Counted from the first letter of the stretch, positions 20,787 to 29,353 are shown. The stretch is DNA of 64,000 nucleotides from Mesorhizobium sophorae (GCF_002270415.1 NZ_NNRI01000007.1:1054001-1118000), one strand, 5' to 3'. Program-made: numbers and translations. Notes: generated from the letters alone by a model not told the origin.

Positions 20787-22034
20787 TTAATGTCTGAGGG
20801 CTGCCCGTCTTCCCTGCAGGAACCGGCGCACCGCCGGGTCGCGCTCAAGGCCGATCGCCCGGTCATAGGCCTCGATCGCCTGCGGCACCTGACCGAGCCT
20901 GGACAGGAGACCGGCACGCGCCGCCCAATAAGGCTGATAGTCGTTGAGCCGTTTGTCGTCGCCCAGCACATAAAGAGCCGCCAGCCCCGCCACAGCGCCC
21001 TCAGCTTCCGCGATCGCCACCGCGCGGTTGATCGCCACCACCGGCGATCCTGCAATGACTGACAGCGCATCGTAGAAATTGCGGATCGCGGCCCAGTCGG
21101 TCAGGCCGGTCAGCCGTCGCGCCGCATGAACGGATTGTACGGCTGCTTCGAGCTGGTAACGGCCGATGACGCCCATGGTGGCGGCGCGGTGGAGCAGGGA
21201 TTCCGCTTCCTCGATCAAGGCAGCGTCCCATTCCGCGCACTTCTGCTCGGCGAGCGGCACATACTCTCCGGCCGCATCGCGCCGCGCCGGGCGGCGTGCC
21301 TCGGCAAACAGCATCAGCGAAAGCAGGCCGAGCGCCTCCGGCTCATCCGGCATCAGCGAAGCCACCAGCCGGCCGAGCCAGATGCCCTCGGTCGCCAGGT
21401 TACGGCGCTGCGTTTCGGTGCCGGCCGGATCGGACCAGCCTTCGGCGAAGGCGGCGTAGATGGCTTCCAGGACCGCGTCCAGCCGCTCGCCGAGTTCGGC
21501 CCGTTCAGGCACTCGGAACGGAATGCCGGTTTCCCGGATGCGGGTCTTGGCGCGCACGAGCCGCTGGCCCATGGTTGCAGGCGAGACCAGGAAGGCAGAG
21601 GCGATGGTGGCGGCGTCCAACCCCAGGACCGTCTGCAGGATCAGCGGCGCCCGCACACCCGATTCGATCGCCGGATGCGCGCAAGCAAACATCAGCCGCA
21701 GCCGTTCGTCGGGCAGCTCTTCGTCGGTCATGCGCGCTTCCGCCTCCTCGGCAATCAGCTTGAGATGATCGCGGCCGGCCTCGCTGGTCAGCCGCCGCCG
21801 CACTGCATCGACGCGCCGGCGCCTTGCCACGGCCAGCAGCCAGGCTTCCGGCTTTTCAGGCACGCCGGTTCGCGGCCAGTGTTCGAGCGCTGCGGCAAAG
21901 GCATCGGCCAGCGCATCCTCGGCCGCAGCCACGTCGCGCGTGCGCGCCGCGAGCCAGGCGACCAGCTTGCCGTAGCTCTGCCGGGCGGCGGCCTCGGCGA
22001 CCGCCCGGGCGGCGTCTGACCCGACAGCCTTCAT
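20787..22034 (-). CDS. ECF42-type RNA polymerase sigma factor with C-terminal extension (module 1)
   Basis: A 415-residue extracytoplasmic-function sigma factor. Sigma2 region: SYGKLVAWLAARTRDVAAAE then DALADAFAAALEHWP; sigma4 region: LILQTVLGLDAATIASAFLV then QRLVRAKTRIR. The remaining 200 residues form an alanine-rich helical, TPR-like extension (GRYQLEAAVQSVHAA; AINRAVAIAEAEGAVAGLAA) characteristic of the ECF42 group, which lacks a classical anti-sigma factor. The start overlaps the stop of the DGPF gene by 4 bp. A second such module lies at 47766-49520. Target promoters are unknown. Confidence 0.9.
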   Translation of the reverse strand: MKAVGSDAARAVAEAAARQSYGKLVAWLAARTRDVAAAEDALADAFAAALEHWPRTGVPEKPEAWLLAVARRRRVDAVRRRLTSEAGRDHLKLIAEEAEARMTDEELPDERLRLMFACAHPAIESGVRAPLILQTVLGLDAATIASAFLVSPATMGQRLVRAKTRIRETGIPFRVPERAELGERLDAVLEAIYAAFAEGWSDPAGTETQRRNLATEGIWLGRLVASLMPDEPEALGLLSLMLFAEARRPARRDAAGEYVPLAEQKCAEWDAALIEEAESLLHRAATMGVIGRYQLEAAVQSVHAARRLTGLTDWAAIRNFYDALSVIAGSPVVAINRAVAIAEAEGAVAGLAALYVLGDDKRLNDYQPYWAARAGLLSRLGQVPQAIEAYDRAIGLERDPAVRRFLQGRRAALRH

Positions 22035-22405
22035 GCAGCGTATGTTGTCATGTATTCGGCCATCGGCCAGATCGGCCGCACTTCCATTGTGCCGGCGCTG
22101 GCACCGGGACAGCGTGCCGCCCACGAGATAGCCGCGTCCATGTCGGGCACCTCGATCAAATAGTAGCCGCCGAGTTGCTCCTTGGTATCGGCATAGGGGC
22201 CGTCAATCACATTGGTCTTGCCGCTGGCCACCCGTACGGTGGTTGCTATCTTCGTCGGTTTCAATCGCTCGCCGGCCACGAACACACCGGCCTTCTTCAT
22301 CGCTTCGGTATAGGCGCCATAGGCGGCGCTCATCTGGGTGAGCGCCTCCTTGGGCGCGGCCGCCATTCCGGCTTCGCTGGAATAGATAAGAAGCAGATAC
22401 TGCAT
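22031..22405 (-). CDS. YCII/DGPF-domain protein (ECF42 partner, module 1)
   Basis: A 124-residue YCII-related protein with the DGPF-type motif VIDGPYADTKEQLGGYYLIE. Such proteins are encoded next to ECF42 sigma factors and are presumed functional partners, though their biochemistry is unsettled. The start MQYLLLIYSSEAG at 22405 is preceded by GGGAG at 6-7 nt. Its stop is overlapped by the sigma-factor start (ATGA), so the pair is translationally coupled. Confidence in the family is high; the role is inference. Confidence 0.9.
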   Translation of the reverse strand: MQYLLLIYSSEAGMAAAPKEALTQMSAAYGAYTEAMKKAGVFVAGERLKPTKIATTVRVASGKTNVIDGPYADTKEQLGGYYLIEVPDMDAAISWAARCPGASAGTMEVRPIWPMAEYMTTYAA

Positions 22406-22612
22406 GATCATCTCCCGTAGTTTCGAAGGCCGCGTTATTGCGAGCCGGACGTATGTCGCGCGGCATCGCCCGATTTCGACAGGCTGCGGAAAAAACTTTC
22501 GGCTGCGGCGGCTTTTTGCGCAAGCCGCCAACTGTTTTGTGATCGCCCGCACCCATGGAGGTGCCGTAGCCGACAATGAGACGCCTCATTCGCTGCTCCC
22601 AGAGCCGCGCTT

Positions 22613-23086
22613 TCAGCCCAGGAACCGCTCGCGCAGTTCGGCAGGAGGAATGCCGCAACTGTCCTTCCTGCCGAACAGGGCGTAGCGATTTTCGGCGATG
22701 CGGTCGTAAAGCCAGTTGCGCAGCGGGCGCGGCAGCAGCAACAGGACCTTGGCCGCTCGCCACGGCCAGCCGAGCTCCGCCATGACGGCAACGAAGCTGT
22801 CTAGCTGCGTGAAGGCGATGCCGTCGATCAGGACGAGATTGGTCTCGTAGGAATCCGTGCGCAGCCCGTGTTGCCTGAACAGCGCTTCTCCGAACGGCGA
22901 CTGCGCGGTGGCGAAGCGGAAGCGGCCTTGACGGTCGAGCCTGACCACCATGCGCACGAAGCCGGAGCACAGCACGCAGACGCCGTCGAAGACGATCAAC
23001 GGATGGCTGCGATCGAGGGGGTCAGCGGGACAGGTGGACTTGGGTCGACTGGAATGGGGCCGACTGGAATAGGAAAGGTCGGTCAC
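22613..23086 (-). CDS. DCC-family thiol-disulfide oxidoreductase-like protein
   Basis: A 157-residue DUF393/DCC protein. The family-defining stretch LIVFDGVCVLCSGFVRMV holds a CxxC pair (Cys-Val-Leu-Cys) after the D-G motif. FATAQSPFGEALFRQHGL and a C-terminal LLLPRPLRNWLYDRIAENRY are conserved features. The N-terminus contains a short repeat (SSRPHSSRPKS) encoded by two 14-15 bp tandem units at 23042-23070, which could be a variable addition. The redox function is inferred from the fold, not shown. Confidence 0.85.
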   Translation of the reverse strand: MTDLSYSSRPHSSRPKSTCPADPLDRSHPLIVFDGVCVLCSGFVRMVVRLDRQGRFRFATAQSPFGEALFRQHGLRTDSYETNLVLIDGIAFTQLDSFVAVMAELGWPWRAAKVLLLLPRPLRNWLYDRIAENRYALFGRKDSCGIPPAELRERFLG

Positions 23087-23137
23087 GTGGGCCTCGGCTG
23101 CTTATGCCCTAGGACACTAAGCCAGCCGGAGGCGGTA

Positions 23138-23263
23138 TCAAAGCCGAGGCGATATCGCACGCCGCCTGTCGGCGAGAGCGGGACGCTCGGCGCGATAGGT
23201 GGTGGCGCGGGATTCGGCGGCCGGCCGGCAGATCCGGCTGTCGTGGCGGCTCTCGAAGGTCAT
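23138..23263 (-). CDS. possible very small basic protein, 41 aa
   Basis: An ATG 2 bp after the stop of the small frame at 23266-23406 opens a 41-codon frame starting MTFESRHDSRICRPAAESR and containing TTYRAERPALADRRR. It is arginine-rich with no hydrophobic segment. The tight spacing and the shared Y-R-(P/A)-E-R motif with its neighbour are the only support. It may be chance in GC-rich DNA. Confidence 0.25.
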   Translation of the reverse strand: MTFESRHDSRICRPAAESRATTYRAERPALADRRRAISPRL

Positions 23264-23265
23264 GG

Positions 23266-23406
23266 TCAGCGCGCGCTCAACGAATTGCCGCGACGGGCGC
23301 TGGCCGGGCCGGGGCCGCGCATGTAGTAGCGCTCCGGCCGATAGGTCGGCGCAACGAATTCGCGGATGGCGGCGGCGTAGCCGATGAGGTGCGTGAGGAA
23401 GTTCAT
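23266..23406 (-). CDS. possible small protein, 46 aa
   Basis: In the 698-bp gap between the DCC gene and ku, a minus-strand frame starts MNFLTHLIGYAAAIREFVAP and continues with TYRPERYYMRGPGPASARRG. GGGACAGG precedes the ATG. The N-terminal half is amphipathic and the composition is less shadow-like than other frames in the gap. Function not recognised. Bases 23407-23784 hold no supported gene. Confidence 0.38.
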   Translation of the reverse strand: MNFLTHLIGYAAAIREFVAPTYRPERYYMRGPGPASARRGNSLSAR

Positions 23407-23784
23407 TTTACCTGTCCCTGTCCCGATTTTCGGATGTCCCTTCCGAATTGCGGGCATCATAGCGTCGAGGCGTGAATAGTCGGTGAACACGATGTTAATA
23501 TCTGGTCGAAAAGGCCTTGGTTCGTGGCCGGCATGCGGCTGATTCGGGGTCTTTCCGTGTGGTCCGTCGACATTTCGGCCAATGTGACTTTTGCATCACA
23601 TATGTTTCGTTTGAATGTCGCCTGCGCGCGGTTCTGTTTCAATTCTTGCCGCGCTGGCGAAATTTCCTTGCTGGCCGACGCAGCCCCGGAAATCCCAGCC
23701 TCGCATCCCGACAGGGATCGGTGACGGAACTGGAACAGGCTCCAGTCGTTCTGGATTTCGAGACCTGTTGCGAAGGGAATTGTC

Positions 23785-24651
23785 ATGGCGCCGCGTCCGG
23801 CCTGGAAGGGTTATCTGAAGCTGTCGTTGGTCACCTGTGCCGTCGAATTGACCAACGTCGTCACCCAAGCCGAGAAGGTCTCGTTCCGGGTGCTGAACCG
23901 CAAGACCGGCAACACCTTGAAGCGCATCTATGTCGACGCAGAAAATGGCAAGCCGTTGCGCGAGGGGGATGAGATCAAGGGCTATGAAGTCGATGACGGC
24001 GACTTCGTCCGCATCGAGGAAGACGAGATCGAGGCGGTGCAGATCGAGTCCTCGCACACGATGGCGCTCGACGGTTTCGTCGACAAATCCTCGATCCAGC
24101 AGATCTATCTCGACACCCCCTACTATGTGACGCCGGCCGACAAGGTGTCGGAAGAGGCTTTTGCCGTCATCCGCGATGCGATGGCGGACAAGAAGATGGC
24201 CGGGCTGGCGCGCATCGTGCTCTACAACCGCGAACGCCCGGTGGTGATCGAACCGCGCGGCATGGGCATGGTGCTGACGACGCTGCGCTACGACGACACG
24301 GTGCGCGAACCGAACTCCGTCTTCGGCGATATCAAGGATGTGAAGACCGACCCGGAGATGACCGATCTGGCCGAACGGATCATCGACAAGAAGAAGGCGA
24401 AGTTCGATCCCTCTCAGTTCGAGGACAAATATGAGAACGCGCTGCTGGAGCTGATCCGCGCCAGGAAGGCCGGCAGGAAGGCGCCAAAGGCCAAGGCAGA
24501 GCCCAAGCCGTCAAACGTCGTCAATCTGTTCGACGCGCTGAAGAAGAGCCTGTCTTCGGATGCCGGCGCATCGGAGGCTTCCACGCCGGCAAAAGCAAAA
24601 CCCGCGGCCAGACGCACCAAGCCGAAAGCCGGCGCGTCGAAGCGCAAATAG
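23785..24651 (+). CDS. ku: Ku DNA end-binding protein
   Basis: A homodimeric ring protein that binds DNA double-strand ends in bacterial non-homologous end joining and recruits LigD. The 288 residues begin MAPRPAWKGYLKLSLVTCAV, the canonical Ku start. TPYYVTPADKVSEEAFAVIR, RERPVVIEPRGMGMVLTTLR and VKTDPEMTDLAERIIDKKKA follow in family order. The C-terminus is a Lys/Ala/Pro-rich tail of about 60 residues, as is common for DNA-binding extensions. LigD begins 19 bp downstream, so both are probably co-transcribed. Confidence 0.95.
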   Translation: MAPRPAWKGYLKLSLVTCAVELTNVVTQAEKVSFRVLNRKTGNTLKRIYVDAENGKPLREGDEIKGYEVDDGDFVRIEEDEIEAVQIESSHTMALDGFVDKSSIQQIYLDTPYYVTPADKVSEEAFAVIRDAMADKKMAGLARIVLYNRERPVVIEPRGMGMVLTTLRYDDTVREPNSVFGDIKDVKTDPEMTDLAERIIDKKKAKFDPSQFEDKYENALLELIRARKAGRKAPKAKAEPKPSNVVNLFDALKKSLSSDAGASEASTPAKAKPAARRTKPKAGASKRK

Positions 24652-24670
24652 GCCTGAGGATCAGAGACAG

Positions 24671-27220
24671 ATGGCCAGCCTCGAACAGTATCATTCCAAG
24701 CGTGATTTCAAGAAGACGTCCGAACCGGCTGGCAAGGTCGGGCGCGGCGAGAACGCCAAGGCGGGCGGCATCTTCGTCATCCACAAGCATGCGGCGACAC
24801 GGTTGCACTACGACCTTCGCCTGGAGCAGGACGGCGTGCTGTGGAGCTGGGCGGTGACGCGCGGCCCAAGCCTCGACCCGCATGAGAAACGGCTGGCGGT
24901 GCATGTCGAGGACCATCCGATCGACTATGCGCCGTTCGAAGGCACCATTCCCAAGGGCGAATATGGTGGCGGGTCGGTGCTCGTCTGGGACGAGGGTACC
25001 TGGGTTCCCAAAATCGACCCGGCCAAGGCGATGAAGAAGGGCCATATCACCTTCGAGCTCAAAGGCCACAAGCTGCATGGTCTGTGGCACCTGGTGCGGC
25101 TGAAGCCGCGCGCGGGCGAAAAGCGCGAGAACTGGCTGCTGATCAAATCGGACGATGCCGCGGCGCGCCCTGGCGAGGACATTCTGAAGGAGGCGCCGGA
25201 ATCGGTGAAGTCGGGCCTGACGATCGAGGAGATTGGCGAAGGCAAGGCCGCCAGGGGCGAGAAGCCTGATGTCTGGCATTCCAGCAAGCCGGCCGCCGGC
25301 AAGGCAAAGACCGGCAGGTGCCTGGACTTAGTCGAACCGCAGCTTGCCACGCTGGAGCGGGACGCACCGCCGGGCAAGGACTGGCTGCACGAGGTCAAGT
25401 TCGACGGCTATCGCATGCAGGCGCAGATTGCCGGCACGGAGGTGCAGCTGCTGACCCGTACCGGGCTCGACTGGACGGAAAAATTCGGCGGCGCGATTGC
25501 CGCGGAACTCGCCGGATTGAAATGCAGCGACGCCATCATCGATGGCGAGATCGTCGTGCTGGCCGACAGCGGCGTGTCGTCCTTCGCGCTGCTGCAGGCC
25601 GACCTGTCCGCGAAACGGACAGATCGCTTCATCTACTATGTGTTCGACCTGATGCGCCTCGATGGCAAGGATTTGCGCGGCGAGCCGCTGGTCGAGCGCA
25701 AGCAGGCCCTGCAGGACCTGCTTGGCAAGCAGCCGGAGAACCCGGCCGTCCGTTTCAGCGACCATTTCGCCGAGCCCGGCAAGATCATGCTGGAGCATGC
25801 CTGCCGCATGGGGATGGAAGGCGTCGTCTCCAAGCGCGCCGATGCGCCCTATCGCAGCGGGCGCGGACCTTCCTGGGTGAAGTCGAAATGCACGGCGCGG
25901 CAGGAATTCGTCATCGGCGGCTATTTGCCGTCGGACAAGACCGGACGCGGGCTGCGCTCGCTGCTGGTCGGCTATCACGAGGGTGGCGGACTGCACTATG
26001 CCGGCCGCGTCGGCACCGGCTTCTCCGCCAAGACCGCCACCGACCTGAAGACAAAACTCGATGCGCTAAAGGCGGAGCATTCGCCCTTTGACAAGGCCGT
26101 GCCGAAGGGCAAGGGCCTGGTCTGGGTGAAGCCCGAACTGGTCGGTGAAGTGGAGTTCCGGAGCTGGACATCCGACCGTATAATACGCCATGCATCGTTC
26201 CAGGGATTGCGCGAGGACAAGCTGGCGGAGGAAGTCGTGCAGGAAAAGCCCCAGTCTGCGGCAGGGAAGTCTTCGACCGGGGAGGCTTCGACAGGCAAGG
26301 CAGGCAAGAGCCCGGCCAAGGCGAAGCCGGTGCCAGGCAGCGCTGGCAGACCTGCCGGAGCGATGACGACCAGCGTAAAGCTTTCCCACCCCGACAAGCT
26401 GCTGTGGCCCGAGGAAAAGATTTCCAAGCAGGGCCTGCTCGACCACTACGCGTTGGTGTGGCCACGCATGGAGCAGTTCATCGTCAACCGACCGCTCAGC
26501 CTGGTCAGGGCGCCGGACGGCGTCGGCGGCCCGCGCTTCTTCCAAAAGCATGCCTCGGCCGGCATGAGCGACAAGATCGCCCGGATGAAGGACCCGACGG
26601 ACGGCGAGGAGATCCTATTCATCCGCGATTTCGACGGCGTCGCAGCGCTCGTCCAGTACGGCGTGGTCGAGATCCACATCTGGGGCTGCACCGTCGATGC
26701 GCTGGAACAGCCGGACCAGATCATCTTCGATCTCGATCCCGATGAAGGCGTCGACGTGAAAGCCGTGCGCGAGGCCGCACTCGATATCAGAGGCAAGCTC
26801 GATGAGCTGTCGCTGCCGAATTTCGTCAAGACCTCAGGCGGCAAGGGTTATCACGTCGTGATGCCACTGAAACCATCTGCGGACTGGGACGCAGTGAAAA
26901 CCTTTGCCCATGATTTTGCCAAGGCGCTGGAACAGGTCTCGCCCGACCGCTACACGGCGACGCTTTCGAAAAAGGCGCGCACGGGAAAGATCTTCGTCGA
27001 CTATCTGCGCAATGGCCGGGGCTCGACCACGGTCGCGCCCTATTCGTCACGCGCCAAGAAGGGCGCCACCGTGTCGATGCCTGTGACGTGGGCCGAGATC
27101 GAGGCGGGACTGGCACCGAACGCTTTCCCCATCGGTGACAAGACGACGCTGAGGCAGCTGGCGGAAGCCGATCCGTGGGCGGATTTCTTCAGGCAGGGGA
27201 AGGTGCTGAGGCGAGAGTAG
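24671..27220 (+). CDS. ligD: ATP-dependent DNA ligase D (PE-ligase-polymerase)
   Basis: The multifunctional end-joining enzyme of 849 residues. Residues 1-165 are the 3'-phosphoesterase domain (IHKHAATRLHYDLRLEQDGV; HPIDYAPFEGTIPKGEYGGG). Residues 220-530 are the ligase domain, with adenylation motif EVKFDGYR (Lys243) and a later FVIGGY. A low-complexity Lys/Ala/Ser/Gly linker (about 535-560) leads to the primase-polymerase domain from 565, with the catalytic Asp pair in IFDLDPDEGV near 685-692 and FVKTSGGKGYHVVMPL. The ATG at 24671 is 19 bp after ku. The order PE-Lig-Pol is as in other rhizobia. Confidence 0.96.
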   Translation: MASLEQYHSKRDFKKTSEPAGKVGRGENAKAGGIFVIHKHAATRLHYDLRLEQDGVLWSWAVTRGPSLDPHEKRLAVHVEDHPIDYAPFEGTIPKGEYGGGSVLVWDEGTWVPKIDPAKAMKKGHITFELKGHKLHGLWHLVRLKPRAGEKRENWLLIKSDDAAARPGEDILKEAPESVKSGLTIEEIGEGKAARGEKPDVWHSSKPAAGKAKTGRCLDLVEPQLATLERDAPPGKDWLHEVKFDGYRMQAQIAGTEVQLLTRTGLDWTEKFGGAIAAELAGLKCSDAIIDGEIVVLADSGVSSFALLQADLSAKRTDRFIYYVFDLMRLDGKDLRGEPLVERKQALQDLLGKQPENPAVRFSDHFAEPGKIMLEHACRMGMEGVVSKRADAPYRSGRGPSWVKSKCTARQEFVIGGYLPSDKTGRGLRSLLVGYHEGGGLHYAGRVGTGFSAKTATDLKTKLDALKAEHSPFDKAVPKGKGLVWVKPELVGEVEFRSWTSDRIIRHASFQGLREDKLAEEVVQEKPQSAAGKSSTGEASTGKAGKSPAKAKPVPGSAGRPAGAMTTSVKLSHPDKLLWPEEKISKQGLLDHYALVWPRMEQFIVNRPLSLVRAPDGVGGPRFFQKHASAGMSDKIARMKDPTDGEEILFIRDFDGVAALVQYGVVEIHIWGCTVDALEQPDQIIFDLDPDEGVDVKAVREAALDIRGKLDELSLPNFVKTSGGKGYHVVMPLKPSADWDAVKTFAHDFAKALEQVSPDRYTATLSKKARTGKIFVDYLRNGRGSTTVAPYSSRAKKGATVSMPVTWAEIEAGLAPNAFPIGDKTTLRQLAEADPWADFFRQGKVLRRE

Positions 27221-27257
27221 TCTCTTCCGATACGCGCAAGCGTAGCGATCCTTCCCA

Positions 27258-27424
27258 CCCCCCTCTGTCCTGCCGGACATCTCCCCCGCAAGGGGGGAGA
27301 TTGGATGTCACGCCGGTTTTCGCCAATCGCCAGCACCAATCGCCAACGTCGAGGAAAGCCGATAGCCGTGGAACTGCTGATCTCGCTCCTTGCGGGGGAG
27401 ATGTCCGGCAGGACAGAGGGGGGT
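27258..27424. repeat. compound inverted repeat, copy 2
   Basis: Left arm CCCCCCTCTGTCCTGCCGGA then CATCTCCCCCGCAAGGGGGG; right arm CTTGCGGGGGAGATGTCCGG then CAGGACAGAGGGGGG. The arms are complementary to each other, including a compensating T/A change relative to copy 1 (TCCTGCCGGA pairs with TCCGGCAGGA). It occupies most of the 247-bp gap between ligD and the ArsR gene, which converge on it. It shares the flank AGCGATCCTTCCCACC with copy 3. Confidence 0.88.
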
Positions 27425-27467
27425 GCTTCGCGCCAACGAATCGAGGCCGGAAACCAGCCCCGGCATC

Positions 27468-28142
27468 TCAGCCCAAAAACGCCCTCTCGAAAGCCTGCTT
27501 GCCCGGCGGTGAGAAGATCACCGCACGGCTGTCCTTCTCGCGGCGCGCCCATTTTTCGGCGAGGATCTTGTCGAGGATAGCGGCACCCAGCGTGCCGGCG
27601 AGGTGCGAACGGCGCACGCTCCAGTCGAGACAGGCGCGGCAGACCGGCCGGCGCGGCTTGGCATCGACATCGATGCCGATGGCGGCGAAATGCGGTGCCG
27701 CCGACGGCCCAAGCCTGATCTCCTTGTCGTCGCGCAGCAGGATTTCCTTCTCGACAAGACGATCGAGCATCGCCACCGCCTGCTCGCCGGCGAGGTGGTC
27801 GTAACAGACGCGTGCCACGCGCATGGCGCCGTCACGCGGGCCCGGCCGCACGCGCTTTGGGCCAACGGCTTCGGCGACACCGGTGATGGCCTCGATCATG
27901 CCCGCCACCTGCGGTCCAGCGAGGCCGTAATAGCGGTGCCTTCCCTGGCTCGCCAATGTCAGCAGCCCGCCCTCCATCAACTTGGACAAATGCGAGCTCG
28001 CCGTCGGCAGCGACACGCCGGCCTCGAGCGCCAGTTCGCTCGCGGTCAAAGCCGTGCCGCCCATCAGGGCGTTGAGCATGTTTGCCCGCGCCGGATCGCC
28101 AACAAGGCTGGCGATGCGGGCGATGTCGGGTCCTTCACGCAT
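27468..28142 (-). CDS. ArsR-family transcriptional regulator
   Basis: A 224-residue winged-helix regulator. Residues 5-85 form the ArsR DNA-binding domain: ARIASLVGDPARANMLNALM, then TASELALEAGVSLPTASSHL and LMEGGLLTLASQGRHRYYGL. The C-terminal 130 residues contain a conserved-looking PVCRACLDWSVRRSHLAG segment with two cysteines that could bind metal or act in redox sensing, but no ELCVCDLL-type arsenic site is present. It diverges from DUF1127 with only 68 bp between, where a 10-bp direct repeat may be its operator. Confidence 0.85.
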   Translation of the reverse strand: MREGPDIARIASLVGDPARANMLNALMGGTALTASELALEAGVSLPTASSHLSKLMEGGLLTLASQGRHRYYGLAGPQVAGMIEAITGVAEAVGPKRVRPGPRDGAMRVARVCYDHLAGEQAVAMLDRLVEKEILLRDDKEIRLGPSAAPHFAAIGIDVDAKPRRPVCRACLDWSVRRSHLAGTLGAAILDKILAEKWARREKDSRAVIFSPPGKQAFERAFLG

Positions 28143-28158
28143 AGTTCGTTCCTCATCG

Positions 28159-28185
28159 AAGCATTCTTGTCAGGTAAGCATTATT
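28159..28185. promoter_or_regulatory. direct repeat between arsR-like gene and DUF1127, possible operator
   Basis: AAGCATTCTT at 28159 and AAGCATTATT at 28176 are direct repeats 17 bp apart, centred in the 68-bp divergent interval. Position 17-43 bp upstream of the regulator start fits an autoregulatory site, but no protein-binding evidence exists. Confidence 0.4.
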
Positions 28186-28210
28186 CTCCGGCCAGATCAA
28201 GGAGACGACG

Positions 28211-28420
28211 ATGACAACCGCTTCCACCTCCGCACCGCTCGCCAGCCGCCGATCGTTCCCGTTCGTCACCTGGTTCCGTTTGCGGCTGCTGGCTCGCTGG
28301 CATGACCGCCATGTGCAGCGCCTCGACCTTGCCGAGATCGACGATCATCTGCTGCGCGACCTCGGCCTGACACCGGAAGACGTGCGCCGTGAATGCGCGA
28401 AATCCTTCTGGCAGGCATGA
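28211..28420 (+). CDS. DUF1127 domain small protein
   Basis: A 69-residue protein whose C-terminal half RWHDRHVQRLDLAEIDDHLL then RDLGLTPEDVRRECAK is the DUF1127 signature, abundant in rhizobia. Arginine-rich DUF1127 proteins have been tied to RNA metabolism and to phosphate and carbon adaptation in related bacteria, mostly for shorter members. GGAGACGACG precedes the ATG. It is divergent from the ArsR gene and upstream of the NIPSNAP pair (97 bp gap). Confidence 0.88.
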   Translation: MTTASTSAPLASRRSFPFVTWFRLRLLARWHDRHVQRLDLAEIDDHLLRDLGLTPEDVRRECAKSFWQA

Positions 28421-28517
28421 CCCGCAAGGGAATTGCCTAGCACATCGACCCTGGGGATGCTTCGACCCCGCTCGAAATGTCGCCGCAAGAAGACATCAAC
28501 CCGCCAAGGAGACCACT

Positions 28518-28850
28518 ATGACCATCACCTGCTTCATCCGCTATGAGATCGACCCGTTCGGCAAGGCGGCCTTCGAGGAGTATGCCCGCAACTGGGGCCA
28601 GGTCATTCCGCGCTGCGGCGCCGACCTGATCGGCTATTTCGCGCCGCATGAGGGCTCGGCCACGACGGCCTACGCCGCCTACAACATCGACAGCCTGGCG
28701 GCCTACGAGGCCTACCGCGCCCGGCTTGCCGCCGACCCTGCCGGCAAGGCAAACTATGAGTTCGCCCGCCGTGAAAAGTTCATCCAGAGGGAGGATCGCA
28801 TGTTCCTGAAACTGGCTTCCGGCCCACACGCAAAACTGGTGCTGCCGTGA
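28518..28850 (+). CDS. NIPSNAP family protein
   Basis: A 110-residue dimeric alpha-beta-barrel-like protein. MTITCFIRYEIDPFGKAAFE and NWGQVIPRCGADLIGYFAPH are typical of NIPSNAP proteins, ending KFIQREDRMFLKLAS. AAGGAGA precedes the ATG at 28518. Reading further upstream adds only non-conserved sequence. The stop overlaps the GTG start of the next gene, giving translational coupling. Function unknown; the fold resembles the antibiotic-biosynthesis-monooxygenase neighbour, so the two may form a heteromeric pair (inference). Confidence 0.85.
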   Translation: MTITCFIRYEIDPFGKAAFEEYARNWGQVIPRCGADLIGYFAPHEGSATTAYAAYNIDSLAAYEAYRARLAADPAGKANYEFARREKFIQREDRMFLKLASGPHAKLVLP

Positions 28851-29191
28851 TCGCCGTCATCTTCGAGGTCGAACCAGCGGCGGGCAGGCGCGATGCCTAT
28901 CTCCGCATCGCTGCCGACCTGCGCCCTCTGCTCGACGGCATCGACGGGTTTGTCTCGATCGAGCGCTTCCAGAGTCTCTCCGACCCGAACCGCATCCTAT
29001 CCTTATCGTTCTGGCGCGACGAGGAGGCGGTCAAGGCCTGGCGCAACACCGAGGAGCACCGGCAGGCACAGAAGGCCGGCCGTGGCGGTATCTTTGCCGG
29101 CTACCGTCTGCGCATCGCCCATATCGTGCGTGACTACGGGCTGACGGAAAGGGCAGAGGCGCCGGCGGATAGCCGCGCAGTGAATGGATGA
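28847..29191 (+). CDS. antibiotic biosynthesis monooxygenase (ABM) domain protein
   Basis: A 114-residue protein with ABM-type ferredoxin-like fold: MIAVIFEVEPAAGRRDAYLR, DGFVSIERFQSLSDPNRILS, and FWRDEEAVKAWRNTEEHRQA, the last being the hallmark helix. It starts with GTG at 28847, overlapping the TGA stop of the NIPSNAP gene (GTGA). Members act as cofactor-free monooxygenases or heme-degrading enzymes; the conserved W and H of heme-degrading IsdG types cannot be assigned confidently here. Confidence 0.85.
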   Translation: MIAVIFEVEPAAGRRDAYLRIAADLRPLLDGIDGFVSIERFQSLSDPNRILSLSFWRDEEAVKAWRNTEEHRQAQKAGRGGIFAGYRLRIAHIVRDYGLTERAEAPADSRAVNG

Positions 29192-29217
29192 GGGGTAGCG
29201 GGTAGGTGTCGGCGTTG

Positions 29218-29335
29218 CCCTCATCCGCCTGCCGGCACCTTCTCCCCGTAAGGGACGGGGAAAAGGGAAGCGCTCCAACGCTGGCGACCCCCTCTCCCCG
29301 TTCTTCACGGAAAGAGGGTAAGGGTGAGGGGCGGC
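29218..29335. repeat. CCCTCATCCG-type intergenic repeat
   Basis: CCCTCATCCGCCTGCCGGCA then CCTTCTCCCCGTAAGGGACG at the left and CCCCTCTCCCCGTTCTTCAC then GAGGGTAAGGGTGAGGGGCG at the right. The pattern of CTCCCCGT with nearby GGGGA and outer CCCTCA/TGAGGG arms resembles widely dispersed rhizobial intergenic palindromes. A shorter relative lies at 37419-37452 (CTCTCCCTTCTCCCCTTGTG). Confidence 0.6.
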
Positions 29336-29353
29336 GCCGACCCTGTCGTCAAA

